Under the pieces are notes generated by a model. It saw nothing but the letters and a program-made list of their open reading frames with translations, was not told where the DNA came from and ran no database searches. From Dermatemys mawii (taxonomy: Eukaryota; Chordata; Testudines; Dermatemydidae): 64,000 nucleotides of DNA. Location: NCBI GenBank assembly GCA_007922305.1, contig ML677343.1:35362965-35426964 (forward strand), in the 5' to 3' direction. How positions within the stretch are numbered: the first letter of the stretch is position 1; the number at the start of each line of letters is the position of its first letter. Shown in pieces: positions 56,101-64,000 of this stretch. The translations under genes were made by a program, and so were the position numbers.

Positions 56101-59100
56101 GCAGGTAGGACTATCCCCCCCTCCCCTGTACTGCTGTCGGCGGGGCGTGCCAGGACGGCACTGTGTGGCCAACGCCTGCCCTGCACTGCCCAGGCCCAGG
56201 GCACTGCTCTCTAGCCCAGCCAGGCCTGGCAGCCCGCCCAGGCCCGCGGCTGAGCTGTGCTGCTTGTCTAGCAGCTGATCCGTGCCGAAGAGGAAGGAGC
56301 CGGGCACAGCCAGCGGGCCGAGGAGTACGAGGGCCTGGTGCAGGACCTGAAGCTGGAGCTGGTGCGAGTGGCTGAGCAGAAGAACAGCTCCGTGAAAGGT
56401 AAAGCCGGGGGAGGTCCCCTTCTGCCAGCCGGGGCGCCCGGGGGAGGCCACTCAGCGAGCTCCCGCTGACCCGTGGCCATGGTGGTGGGAGGGGCTCGTG
56501 GCCTGAGCATCCTTGGGGTGCAGAAGGGAACTGTCCGTGGGCGGCGCCCCAGCTGCTCCGCGGTTCCTGTGCGGAGGGGCATGGCCCAGCGCCGTGCCCC
56601 AGGGCGTCTGGCACGAGCCTGGCGCTGCTTTTTCAGCCCTCGGGAAGTTGGAGCTGGAGGTGCAGAGCCTGAGGCAGGAGACGGCAGCGGAGGTGGAGCG
56701 GAAGCAGCTGGAGGTGGCCAAGCTGCAGCAGCTGAGCCAGCGCCTGGAGCGGAAGCTGCGGGAGAGCCGCAGGCTGTGTGCGCAGAAGGAGCAGGTGAGC
56801 CCAGGAGGCGGGGCCCCAGGGGAGGGACAAGCCAGGGGTCCTGGGCCAACGTGTGTTCCCAGCAGGAGAGGGCTCTGGGCTCCCCCAGGGCTCAGGCAGA
56901 CGGAGGGGCCTGGGGCTGTGCTGGCCTGCGGGCCGCGGCCCTTGAGGAAGCGCCTGGCAGTGCCACGGTCTCTCTCGGCACAGGCGGCACAGAGACGGGA
57001 CGAGCAGCTCCGCCAGGCGCAGGCTGCCCTGCAGGAGAAGGAGCTGGAGCTGGAGAAGCAGCAGGCGGAGGCCAGGAGCCTGGACACACGCCTGCAGCAG
57101 GCCCAGCAGGAGCGGGAGCAGAGCCAGGCTGCCAGGGGCGCCCTGCAGGAGGAGATGGAGCTGCTGAGAGCGACCCTGCGGGACAGCCAGCAGCAGCAGG
57201 CGGCGGCAGGTGAGCAAGGCGGATGCAGCCCAGCTGGGCTCTTGGCTCGGGGAAGGCAGGCGAGACGTTGCCTGTCTGGGGCATTCCCCAGAGACACCCC
57301 CTGGGAGGGCCCCACCGCCCCCTTGCCGCAGGGAAGTCGTACTGTGGGCTCCCCACCGTCCAGTGAGAGCTGACGCTGGGGGGCAGCGGACGGCTGAGCC
57401 TGCTCATTCCAGTCACCGCAGAGCCTCCCAGACGCCCAGGTGATGGGCTGAAGCTGCCCCCGAGGCACAGGCCCCTCAGCTCCAAGCTGTGCCAATGGCA
57501 GAGCACTGGGCATGCTCTGGGGCGGGATTCCAGGGGCAGCGCTGGGTGAGCACGTCCCTCCCTGTCTCCGGCAGCCCAGGAGCTGGTGCAGCAGGAGGAG
57601 CGGCTGCTGCTGGCCCAGAGCAGCCTGCAGCGCACGCAGGCGCAGCTGAGCGAGCGCATGGCCGAGGGGGTCCGGCTGGAGCAGGCTGGCCGCAGGCTGG
57701 AGGCAGAGCAGCGGGCGCTGCGGGCGCAGCTGTCCAGCAGCGCGGATGAGGTGGAGCAGAGCAGGTGGGAGCAGCCGGGGACCTGCCGGCGGCCGAGGGC
57801 GACCAGACACCAAGTGTGACAAAGTGGGACGGGGTGGCGGGTAATAGGAGCCTGTATAAGAAAAAGACCCAAACTGGGGCCTGTCCCCATCAGATCAGGA
57901 TGCCTGGTCGCCTTCCCGAGGCCCCTGGTGCAGGTGGGCAGAGCCCAGCAGGTCGGCATCTGTCCGTGCCAGCCTCCATGGCCCAGAGCAGCACCAGTCA
58001 GCACTCAGGGAGACCCGGCAGAGCCACTCGGGAGGGGAAGGGGCCCGGAGGCAGAGCCAGGGCTGATTGTGGAGAGCCGGCAGCGTGGGGCATCTGCTGG
58101 GCCCCCAGGGCTCGGGTGGCCGGAGGGGCAGAGCCTGGAGCTGCTCTGTCTCGGGGCTTCGCCCGCAGGAAGCTGCTCGAGTGCCTGACGGCGGAGCTGA
58201 GCCAGTGGAAGCAGCGGCACCAGGCGGCCGTGCAGCAGGGGCTGCAACATCAGCACGCCATGGCCAAGCTGGAGCTGAAGCTGGGCAGCAGCCAGGAGCA
58301 GGCGACCGCCCTGCAGCAGCAGGTACAGGTTGGGGGTGGCCCCCCTGGGGGCTGCACACCGGGGGGGAGGGAGGAGGCTGTCCCTGAGCATCAGGCAGGC
58401 GAGACACAAAGGGAGCCGGGACGGGTGCCCGCTGGAAGCATCAGCCATGCAGGAAGTGCTGTGTGGCCCAGGCCCTGCAGCCATCGACCCCACAGCCTGA
58501 CCCGGCCTCTCCTCCCTCGGCACTCGTGCCGCCCGGTCGGTCCCCCTGCTCCTTGGAGCGAGACGCTGGTCCTGGCCTCGCCCCTGCAGCCCCTGTTCCC
58601 TCAGCTCCAGGAGCAGGAGTCCACCCAGCGGGCCCTGCGGGAGGAGCTGGGCCAGCTGCAGGGCCGGGAGGAAGAACTCCAGCAGCAGCTGCGGCGAGCC
58701 CAGGAGCGGGAGAGTGTGCTGACCAGCGAGCGTGACGAGCTGCAGCGAGTCCTCCAGAGCAGCAAGCGAGCGGTGAGCACACACCAGGGTCCCGCAGAGG
58801 GAGAGACAGGCCCCTGTGGGGCAGTGGCCTTGGGAGGACGGAGGGCCAGGGGCTGGGGCCTGTATGGAAAGGGAGGAGAGCGCACCATGCTGACAGCCCT
58901 GCCTGTGCACTAGCTGCGGGAGCAGGAGCAGACAAGCCGGGGCCTGCAGGGCAGCGTGAGGCAGCTGGAGGAGGAGGGCCAGCGCCTGCAGGAGCAGCTG
59001 AGGCAGTGCCGGGCCCAGCTGGAGAGCACCAGGAGCAGCCTGGGCCAAGCCCAGCAGCGGATTCAGCAGCAGGCCGGCAAGGTGAGCACCCAGCCGCACT

Positions 59101-62008
59101 GGGCACCACAGGCCCACAGCCAGCCCGGGCCCTGGTGCCCAGCTGTCCGCACTCTCCTCCCCCTAGGCCGCGCTCCAGGAGTCAGCCTTGGCCCAGCTGC
59201 AGGGGGAGCTGGAAGCGGCTCAGGCCAGAGAGCGACAAGGGATCCACACGCTGAGCGCGGCGGAGGAGACCATCCAGGAGCTGACGCTGCAAACTGCCTC
59301 CTGTCACGAGGCGCAGAGGGAGGCGCTGGAGAAGGTAGGGCAGAGCCAGGGCCTGCCACAGGGACCCAGCAGCTCCCCTGCACTGGCGCGGGGTGGGCTG
59401 GTGTCAGCGCAGCCCAGTTGGTGCTGAGCCCAGGGCAGCGCTAGGGACTGCTGGGAGCCACCCTGAGGTCACAGCTCCAGAGGTCACCCGCTCGCCGGCC
59501 TGGTGAGCACTCTGTCCCCCTGCCCGCGGTGTGCCGGCAGCGCCCTGTGCACCGTGCGAATGGTTCCAGCCTCCAGTGCGTGGGGCGTTCGTCCAGTCAC
59601 AGCGGCCCAGACACCCCCACACACCTGCCTGGCACCTGCGCTGAGCAGACACATTACGCTTTGGTACCCGCTGGGGAGCCCAGTCAGTCAGCGACCGCGT
59701 ACCGGGCATGCCTGCTTTGGCACATGCACCCAGCAGTCAGGGCTGCCCCCCAGGCTCAGTGCAGCATGAGGGGTCTGTGCTGGGGCTGGGGGGCGGGCTC
59801 AGCCCTGCCAGCCAGGCCTGGCCCAGTGTGCCGGCTAGAGTGTGTCTACAGCTCAGTTCTGTGGGAGCGCGGGGGCTCTGCCCCAGGCTGGGGGCAGGGG
59901 TGAGTCCAGCCCAGAGCGCCCGCCCCACAGCTCTGTCCCGCCTGCCAGCTCAGCGAGACAGCGCAGGACAGGGCGGCCCTGCGGGCGGAGCTGGCGCAGA
60001 CACAGGCCAGGGCAGCCCAGCTGGAGGAGGAGCTGGCGGCCCGCGAGGAGCGGACGAGGCAGCTCAAGGGGGAGCTAAACAAGCTGCAGGGTTTCCAGCA
60101 GCAGAGCAAGCAGGAGGTGAGTGGCCCACATGCTGTAGCCGCCCCCCTGAGCCCCCAGCCCCCAGCCTCCCGCTGCCTTTTACCTGCCCCGGCTGCTGCC
60201 TGCAGGTCCGGTCCTTGGAGGAGCAGCTGGGGGAGCAGAGCAGCCAAGGGCAGCAGTGGCAGAGGCGGTGCCAGGAGCACGTGCAGGCCCTGGCGCAGCG
60301 GGACGAGGAGCTGGTCGTGGTCAAGGTGGAGCTGGCCTCCTTGGAAGAGAAGCTCCATGGTGCGGCTGAAGAGGTCAGTGGCCGGGGGTGTCACACCACG
60401 CCCCGGGGCTGTGGGCACACAACACGCCCCTGAGTGCTGTGGGGTGGGTGAGGCCGCTAGCAGGGACTCATGGAGCGGTCAGCGCACGGGGTGCCCGGAG
60501 CTGGGCCGCGGGCGGGGGCAGTGCTGTGGCCTTGTCCCTCGAGTGGAGCCTCGTTCACACCCTCCCCACCTCCCGCCTCGCGTTCCTGGGGCGCAGCCAG
60601 CGGGGAGCCTGGCACTGGAATCGCCCTGCTCACAACGTGCCCTTCCTTGGCAGAGAGCGCATCTGCAGCAGGAGCTCAACGGCTTACGGCAGAAGTTTGT
60701 GGCCTCCAGCAGTGAGGTAGGCGCTGCGCCCCCCACCCCAGCTCTGTTTGCTGCCAGCTGAGGGCTCAGGCAAGGCCTGGCCTGGGGCAGGGTCTGCCCT
60801 GGCTGTCCACGGGGCTCCTGCCCATTTCGAGTACCCCAGGGCTGCCCCCCCGTGTCCAGAGGAGCTGTGCAGGGCTCTGGCTGGGCTGGTGCAGTGTCCC
60901 TTCTCTTGCAGGCAGAGGCGCTGCGCGCCTCGCTGGGGGCCGCGCGCTCAGACAGCCGCCGGCTGCACCGCGAGAGCGAGCTGGTGCTGGCCAACGTCAG
61001 CCAGTGGGTGAAGGAGCAAAAGTAAGTGAGGGGGCTGGAGCTGCCCCACTGCCCAGTCTTCACCCCCCACGCAGACACAGCCACCCGCCACGAGCACCAT
61101 GGCATCGGGGGACCAGGGCCTCGGGCCTGCTGCAGGCACCAGCCGGGCCTGGCCTGGCGAGGGGATGGCAGGCGCTAGCCATGCTCCTGCTGGACACCGG
61201 CCACCGGCACCAGCTGCCTCCCCACCCGCCAATCCCTGGGGCTCCCAGCACTGCACTCAGCCTGAGACAGGGCCCCGTGGGAGCCCCCGAGACAGGGCCC
61301 CGTGGGAGCCAGCTGACCCTCCCCTCCGGCCCTGTTTCAGGCAAGCAAATGACAAACTGGGGCACAAGATCCGGGAGCAGATCAAGCGCATCACTCAGCT
61401 GACCGGCGAGAAGGAGTAAGTGGGACCCGTGCCTGGCACGGTGCAGCCTCCTGTCTGGACCAGGGCAGGTGTGCCCGGTGCATCGGTCTTAAGGGATCTG
61501 ACAGCAGGGGACCGAGGGGGATGCCCCACGCGCAGCCCCATGGCTCAGTGAGTGGGGGAAGGGCGCTTTGCTGCCCCACACCCAAGGGCTGGTCCAGGCA
61601 GCTGGGATCAGAGCCTGGCTCCAGGATTACAGGTGTGCAGCGTGGAAACAGAGCCGGCCATGAAGGGACGGGGAGCTAATTCTGCCCCCTAGGCCGCAGC
61701 CAGCTCACTGTCCCCTTGCCCTGCCCCACAGCCACCTGCAGGAGATGCTGGCGAGGCTGCAGCATGAGAACAGGCACCTGAAAAGCGAAGTGGCCGAGCG
61801 GCGCATTGAGTGTGAGCGGCTGCAGGTGAGCGGGACGTTGGCGGGCAAAGCAGGGCCCGGGGCGCAGGCTCCCGATGGGGCTGGGGGGCCCCTGCTCCAA
61901 GAGCTGCTGCTGATTTTGGGTCTCTTGTCCCAGGCTCTGCAGGGCAGTGGCTTAGATGCACGGGCTGCACTTCGGCAGCCATGGCCCCTGCTCCTGGGTG
62001 AGGAGTGA
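47016..62008 (+). CDS. PMFBP1: PMFBP1, 3' part: 24 exons joined in one frame (1,179 codons)
   Basis: Twenty-four exons from 47,016 to the TGA at 62,006-62,008 total 3,540 nt, and every junction keeps phase with no internal stop. The product is almost entirely Gln/Glu/Leu/Ala/Arg-rich heptad sequence, a long coiled coil without membrane or signal segments. The call to polyamine-modulated factor 1-binding protein 1 rests on three points: a long coiled coil, its place immediately tail-to-tail with DHX38 as in mammals, and a C-terminal stretch [15 protein letters not shown] then ITQLTGEKE that fits my memory of the family. In mammals the protein joins sperm head to tail. The mammalian protein is roughly 1,000 residues, so this longer chain may reflect lineage-specific exons. 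Other long coiled-coil proteins are the alternative. No alignment was run. Confidence 0.75.
47204..47287 (+). CDS. PMFBP1: PMFBP1 exon, 84 bp (28 residues), weak donor
   Basis: Acceptor GTCCCCAG, phase 0 to 0, coding [12 protein letters not shown] onward to RKAEE. The donor GAG|GTCTGA is the poorest in the gene. Read through, the next codons are Val, a TGA stop, then a heptad-like run [15 protein letters not shown] up to a CR1 insertion at 47,339. The real exon may once have been longer. Confidence 0.65.
47339..48099 (-). mobile_element. CR1 LINE, 5' truncated, in PMFBP1 intron
   Basis: The minus strand encodes the RT C-terminus (frame 48,071-47,556) including [21 protein letters not shown] and [19 protein letters not shown]. 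It is highly similar to the CR1 at 27.1-28.1 kb. The 3' end lies at about 47,339, only 51 bp from the preceding exon. A 1-2 codon indel breaks the frame near the end. Confidence 0.9.
48847..49014 (+). CDS. PMFBP1: PMFBP1 exon, 168 bp (56 residues)
   Basis: Acceptor CTGCCCAG, donor GAG|GTAGGA, phase 0 to 0. Encodes eight heptads' worth of sequence, [20 protein letters not shown] onward, ending TATQEE. Confidence 0.8.
49389..49472 (+). CDS. PMFBP1: PMFBP1 exon, 84 bp (28 residues)
   Basis: Acceptor CTTTGCAG, donor GAG|GTGAGC, phase 0 to 0. Encodes [20 protein letters not shown] and then ELVRAKDE. Confidence 0.8.
49755..49874 (+). repeat. GT microsatellite with a 10-N gap, next to an acceptor
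   Basis: Runs of GT and a phrase GGGTCAGTGATGTGTGTG repeat up to the acceptor at 49,875. Ten Ns at 49,812-49,821 mark an assembly gap, so length is uncertain. The repeat fills the place where a polypyrimidine tract would normally be. Confidence 0.9.
49876..50043 (+). CDS. PMFBP1: PMFBP1 exon, 168 bp (56 residues)
   Basis: Acceptor CTGCCCAG after a GT-rich repeat, donor CAG|GTGAGC, phase 0 to 0. Encodes [20 protein letters not shown] through QEQETCLSQ. Its donor lies in a 62-bp tandem repeat, so two more donor-like sites follow at 50,106 and 50,168. Confidence 0.8.
50035..50229 (+). repeat. Three 62-bp tandem units spanning a splice donor
   Basis: Units start at 50,035, 50,097 and 50,159 with a 9-base partial at 50,221. 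The first includes the last nine exon bases (CTCAGCCAG) and the donor. Units differ by only a few bases. Donor sequences are GTGAGC, GTGAGC and GTGACC. Confidence 0.95.
50589..50831 (+). CDS. PMFBP1: PMFBP1 exon, 243 bp (81 residues)
   Basis: Acceptor CTACCCAG, donor GAG|GTATGG, phase 0 to 0. Strong coiled-coil sequence such as [20 protein letters not shown]. It is the longest exon seen. Confidence 0.85.
51065..52574 (-). repeat. Solo LTR, family A copy 3, carrying a second LTR
   Basis: Starts TATGACGGTGCTG (TG mutated to TA) and ends CATCACA, with GAGGG on both sides (51,060-51,064 and 52,575-52,579). After removing the inner LTR it is about 1,077 bp, matching copies at 29.0 and 39.7 kb. 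The section around 51,360-51,430 shares phrases with them (CCCCAGACCCAGGTCAA, TTAGATCTTACTC). The right third is much diverged. It lies in a PMFBP1 intron. Confidence 0.75.
51829..52256 (-). repeat. Solo LTR, family B copy 2, nested in the family A LTR
   Basis: The 428-bp segment starts TGTCACGG and ends TTGTCACA, with a perfect CCAGG duplication (51,824-51,828 and 52,257-52,261). It is very similar to the Gypsy 5' LTR at 3,945-4,348. It holds a small internal duplication (TTCACTTCCCGGGTAGGTG twice at about 52,099-52,136). Confidence 0.9.
52858..53088 (+). CDS. PMFBP1: PMFBP1 exon, 231 bp (77 residues)
   Basis: Acceptor CACTCCCAG, donor CAG|GTGGGA, phase 0 to 0. Encodes eleven heptads' worth of residues with [20 protein letters not shown] at the start and [13 protein letters not shown] at the end, one of the most family-like parts of the protein. 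Confidence 0.85.
53639..53854 (+). CDS. PMFBP1: PMFBP1 exon, 216 bp (72 residues)
   Basis: Acceptor CTGCTGCAG, donor AAG|GTGAGC, phase 0 to 0. Begins [20 protein letters not shown] and ends [11 protein letters not shown]. Confidence 0.85.
54230..55250. repeat. Possible old LTR-derived sequence in intron
   Basis: Long non-coding stretch with LTR-like texture (for example CAGCCTGGTTACTACCCCCC and later AATAAACACAAACCACGG), unlike the surrounding compact introns. I found no clear ends or target duplication. Confidence 0.25.
55982..56104 (+). CDS. PMFBP1: PMFBP1 exon, 123 bp (41 residues)
   Basis: Acceptor GGTTTCAG, donor CAG|GTAGGA, phase 0 to 0. Encodes [20 protein letters not shown] and a Ser/His-rich part. 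It is less coiled-coil-like than its neighbours, suggesting a hinge. Confidence 0.85.
56275..56398 (+). CDS. PMFBP1: PMFBP1 exon, 124 bp, NAGNAG acceptor
   Basis: The acceptor reads TCTAGCAG, so splicing at TAG (start 56,272) adds one Gln codon and at CAG (start 56,275) omits it. Donor AAAG|GTAAAG, phase 0 to 1. Encodes [20 protein letters not shown] and [17 protein letters not shown]. Confidence 0.8.
56637..56794 (+). CDS. PMFBP1: PMFBP1 exon, 158 bp
   Basis: Acceptor TTTTTCAG, donor CAG|GTGAGC, phase 1 to 0. Encodes [20 protein letters not shown] through LCAQKEQ. Confidence 0.85.
56984..57209 (+). CDS. PMFBP1: PMFBP1 exon, 226 bp
   Basis: Acceptor GGCACAG, donor GCAG|GTGAGC, phase 0 to 1. 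Dense coiled coil, starting [20 protein letters not shown]. Confidence 0.85.
57575..57764 (+). CDS. PMFBP1: PMFBP1 exon, 190 bp
   Basis: Acceptor TCCGGCAG, donor AGCAG|GTGGGA, phase 1 to 2. Encodes [20 protein letters not shown] through SADEVEQS. Confidence 0.85.
58169..58322 (+). CDS. PMFBP1: PMFBP1 exon, 154 bp
   Basis: Acceptor CGCCCGCAG, donor CAG|GTACAG, phase 2 to 0. Encodes [20 protein letters not shown] through QATALQQQ. A second possible donor lies six bases on (GTACAG|GTTGGG). Confidence 0.8.
58605..58772 (+). CDS. PMFBP1: PMFBP1 exon, 168 bp (56 residues), first of five equal exons
   Basis: Acceptor TTCCCTCAG, donor GCG|GTGAGC, phase 0 to 0. Encodes [20 protein letters not shown] onward. 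The next four exons have the same length and phase. Confidence 0.9.
58914..59081 (+). CDS. PMFBP1: PMFBP1 exon, 168 bp (56 residues), second of five
   Basis: Acceptor GTGCACTAG, donor AAG|GTGAGC, phase 0 to 0. Starts [20 protein letters not shown] and ends RIQQQAGK. The start resembles the previous exon (L-x-E-Q-E-x-T). Confidence 0.9.
59167..59334 (+). CDS. PMFBP1: PMFBP1 exon, 168 bp (56 residues), third of five
   Basis: Acceptor CCCCCTAG, donor AAG|GTAGGG, phase 0 to 0. Starts [20 protein letters not shown] and ends EALEK. Confidence 0.9.
59949..60116 (+). CDS. PMFBP1: PMFBP1 exon, 168 bp (56 residues), fourth of five
   Basis: Acceptor CTGCCAG, donor GAG|GTGAGT, phase 0 to 0. Starts [20 protein letters not shown] and ends QQQSKQE. 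Confidence 0.9.
60206..60373 (+). CDS. PMFBP1: PMFBP1 exon, 168 bp (56 residues), fifth of five
   Basis: Acceptor GCCTGCAG, donor GAG|GTCAGT, phase 0 to 0. Starts [20 protein letters not shown] and ends LHGAAEE. Confidence 0.9.
60654..60716 (+). CDS. PMFBP1: PMFBP1 exon, 63 bp (21 residues)
   Basis: Acceptor CTTGGCAG, donor GAG|GTAGGC, phase 0 to 0. Three heptads, [20 protein letters not shown] then E. Confidence 0.85.
60912..61021 (+). CDS. PMFBP1: PMFBP1 exon, 110 bp
   Basis: Acceptor CTCTTGCAG, consensus donor AAA|GTAAGT, phase 0 to 2. Ends with [17 protein letters not shown], less Gln-rich and likely a conserved part. Confidence 0.9.
61341..61415 (+). CDS. PMFBP1: PMFBP1 exon, 75 bp
   Basis: Acceptor CTGTTTCAG, consensus donor GGA|GTAAGT, phase 2 to 2. 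Encodes [20 protein letters not shown] and TGEKE/D. It is basic, and the part I most associate with PMFBP1. Confidence 0.9.
61732..61825 (+). CDS. PMFBP1: PMFBP1 exon, 94 bp
   Basis: Acceptor CCCCACAG, donor CAG|GTGAGC, phase 2 to 0. Encodes [20 protein letters not shown] through CERLQ. Confidence 0.85.
61934..62008 (+). CDS. PMFBP1: PMFBP1 terminal exon, 75 bp with stop
   Basis: Acceptor TTGTCCCAG, phase 0, encoding [20 protein letters not shown] then LGEE and TGA. The preceding intron (61,826-61,933) is 108 bp, a multiple of three without a stop, so an unspliced transcript would encode 36 extra residues with the same end. Whether the intron is removed cannot be told from sequence. Confidence 0.65.
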   Translation, partial: ALQGSGLDARAALRQPWPLLLGEE

Positions 62009-62074
62009 GCACCGTGGAGCCAGCGAGGACTGACACGGGCTCCCCGCTGCAGGCCCGGGCCCAGCCTGCTGGGA

Positions 62075-62080
62075 AATAAA
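62075..62080 (+). terminator. PMFBP1 polyadenylation signal AATAAA
   Basis: AATAAA lies 67 nt after the stop codon, followed by CACAGGCTGCCACC and a G/T-containing stretch. A weaker ATTAAA is at 62,200-62,205. Confidence 0.7.
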
Positions 62081-63078
62081 GCCACGGGCACAGGCTGCCA
62101 CCCACCACGTGTGGTTCGGCCACGCCAGCAGGGGGCGGGGAGGAGGGGGGGCTGCATCCCCAAACCCCACCCGCCGGGACCAGTCCTTGTATTTCAGCCA
62201 TTAAAGCAGTTCCTAGTACAGCCTCCCCATGGCTCTCCAGCGTAGTCACTGCCGCAGCACAGCTCCTCCTGGGGCCCTGGGGGGCCGAGCCGCGCTAGCC
62301 CTGGCGCAAGCCGTGCAATTGGTGGAGCAAGACTTCCAGGGGGCGTTTCCATAGGCTGCTCCCCCCACGGAAACGGGCCAGGCCCAGGGCCAGGCGCTGG
62401 GCCCAGCTTTGCAGCAGCTCTGAGGCAGACTGAGCCGGTAGATGGGGGCAGCTCCCCCCAAAGAGGAGCTGCCCTAGGCAGCGGCCAACGCCCACCCGGC
62501 AGCGTGACACCAGCTGCTGGCGCAGCCCTGCCGGTGCCCAGGCTGAGCACATGGCGACTGCGGTGGCCAAGGCCCTTCCTCTGACGCCAGGCCCCAGCGA
62601 GCAGCCAGGGCAGAGATCAAGCCAACTGGGGTGGGGGTGGGGGTGCTGGGTTCAAAGGTCAGCACATCCCCTCCCCCGCAGACGGGTGCTGCCCTGTTCT
62701 CAGCCCAGGAAGGGCGCCGCTACCCCAGCCTTAGTGGAAGCCAACAGGGCAACGGGCCGTGCTGGGCCCTGGGCCCAGGGCCGTGGCTGCAGCCCCCCAT
62801 CCCCGGCTCCGGGAGGGAGACGGGGACCAGAGTAGGGAAGGGGTTCTCCCCCTCCCCAACAGACAAGTGGCCCTGTCTCACCGGGTGCCCGATGGGCACA
62901 GCTCTGGCGCTGGCAATCTGGCAGGGCCCTGCCACGCAGGGGCAGGTGGTCCAGGCGCGTGAGCGGTGCCTCACCCATCGGTGGTCCGGCCTCCAGGGGT
63001 GTTCACACCTGCCGGGGCCCGGCGCCGGGACCCGCCGAGCGCAGCACAGGACAAAGCAAGCGCTGGAGGCCACCAACA
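62081..63078. other. Intergenic space between convergent genes
   Basis: GC-rich, with no exon recognised on either strand. Frames up to 119 codons are open on the minus strand by composition. Neither the end of the PMFBP1 transcript nor that of DHX38 is marked beyond their hexamers. Confidence 0.5.
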
Positions 63079-63084
63079 TTTATA
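63079..63084 (-). terminator. Likely DHX38 polyadenylation signal (TATAAA variant)
   Basis: On the minus strand TATAAA lies about 162 nt after the DHX38 stop, in an AT-rich pocket in otherwise GC-rich DNA. An AATAAA on the opposite strand (63,087-63,092) overlaps the same pocket. Confidence 0.5.
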
Positions 63085-63245
63085 CAAATAAAATTATTTC
63101 TCCTCTGTAGCAAAGAGCGCCAGGGTGTGTGCAGGTGCCGGGCACCCCGAGTCCCATTTACACACCGCGGGGCGGGGCCGGCCTTGCCAGAGCCGGCTCC
63201 CCGCAGGGAATCCATCAGCCCCAGGCCAGCTCAGGGACACGCCTG
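63085..63245 (-). other. DHX38 3' untranslated region
   Basis: About 160 nt between the stop codon and the presumed poly(A) signal. No coding or repeat features. Confidence 0.6.
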
Positions 63246-63916
<671 letters not shown>

Positions 63917-64000
63917 CTGGGGAGAGCGGACAAGGGCAAGGGCAAGGCCAGGCCACAGGGCACCCCTCCGCCGCCACCCTCCCCTAGTACCCACTCCCCG

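Noticed and set aside
56452..57822. 456-codon open frame on the minus strand
   Set aside because: It is the antisense shadow of the GC-rich coiled-coil exons. Long antisense frames are common opposite Gln/Leu/Glu repeats, and it crosses introns with no splice logic.
58005..59117. 370-codon minus-strand frame over PMFBP1 exons
   Set aside because: It is Leu/Gln-rich only because CAG and CTG are complementary. It shows no motif and overlaps well-supported exons.

Overview
This is a stretch of vertebrate nuclear DNA: split genes with GT-AG introns, long introns full of transposons, and no bacterial features. The transposon mix (CR1 and L3-type LINEs, DIRS and Gmr1-like Gypsy retrotransposons, LTRs with 5-bp target duplications, hAT-type MITEs) points to a sauropsid, most likely a turtle. 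That is inference from repeat content. I could not search any database.

Two host genes are recognisable. The right part holds the 3' half of a coiled-coil gene on the + strand, which I call PMFBP1 (sperm head-tail coupling protein). It has 24 exons between 47,016 and 62,008. They join in one open frame of 3,540 nt (1,179 codons plus stop). One more in-phase exon (7,975-8,058) probably belongs to it and lies 39 kb upstream. The 5' end and start codon are outside the window. Converging on it from the right edge are the last three coding exons of DHX38 (PRP16 splicing helicase) on the - strand, ending at 63,246. The two stop codons are 1.24 kb apart. PMFBP1 and DHX38 are tail-to-tail neighbours in mammals, which supports both calls.

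The left 47 kb is mostly intron or upstream DNA. It holds a DIRS gag fragment fused to a Gypsy gag and 5' LTR (1-4,348), a G-rich minisatellite next to the first exon (8.5-8.9 kb), LINE and SINE fragments (14-19 kb), a decayed DIRS element (20.2-23.9 kb), a LINE carrying a solo LTR and a MITE (24.1-26.1 kb), a CR1 (27.1-28.1 kb), three related ~1.1-kb solo LTRs (29.0, 39.7 and 51.1 kb, the last with a second LTR inside it), a LINE (30.4-33.1 kb) and a 51-bp-period minisatellite with an assembly gap (33.2-34.0 kb). The 35-47 kb interval is mainly unrecognised sequence with MITEs and GC-rich repeats.

I found no convincing new biological system. The best leads are in the coiled-coil gene: exons built in 84-bp (28-residue) steps, a triplicated splice donor, a GT-repeat where a polypyrimidine tract is expected, a weak donor next to a CR1 insertion, and a final intron that is open in frame.
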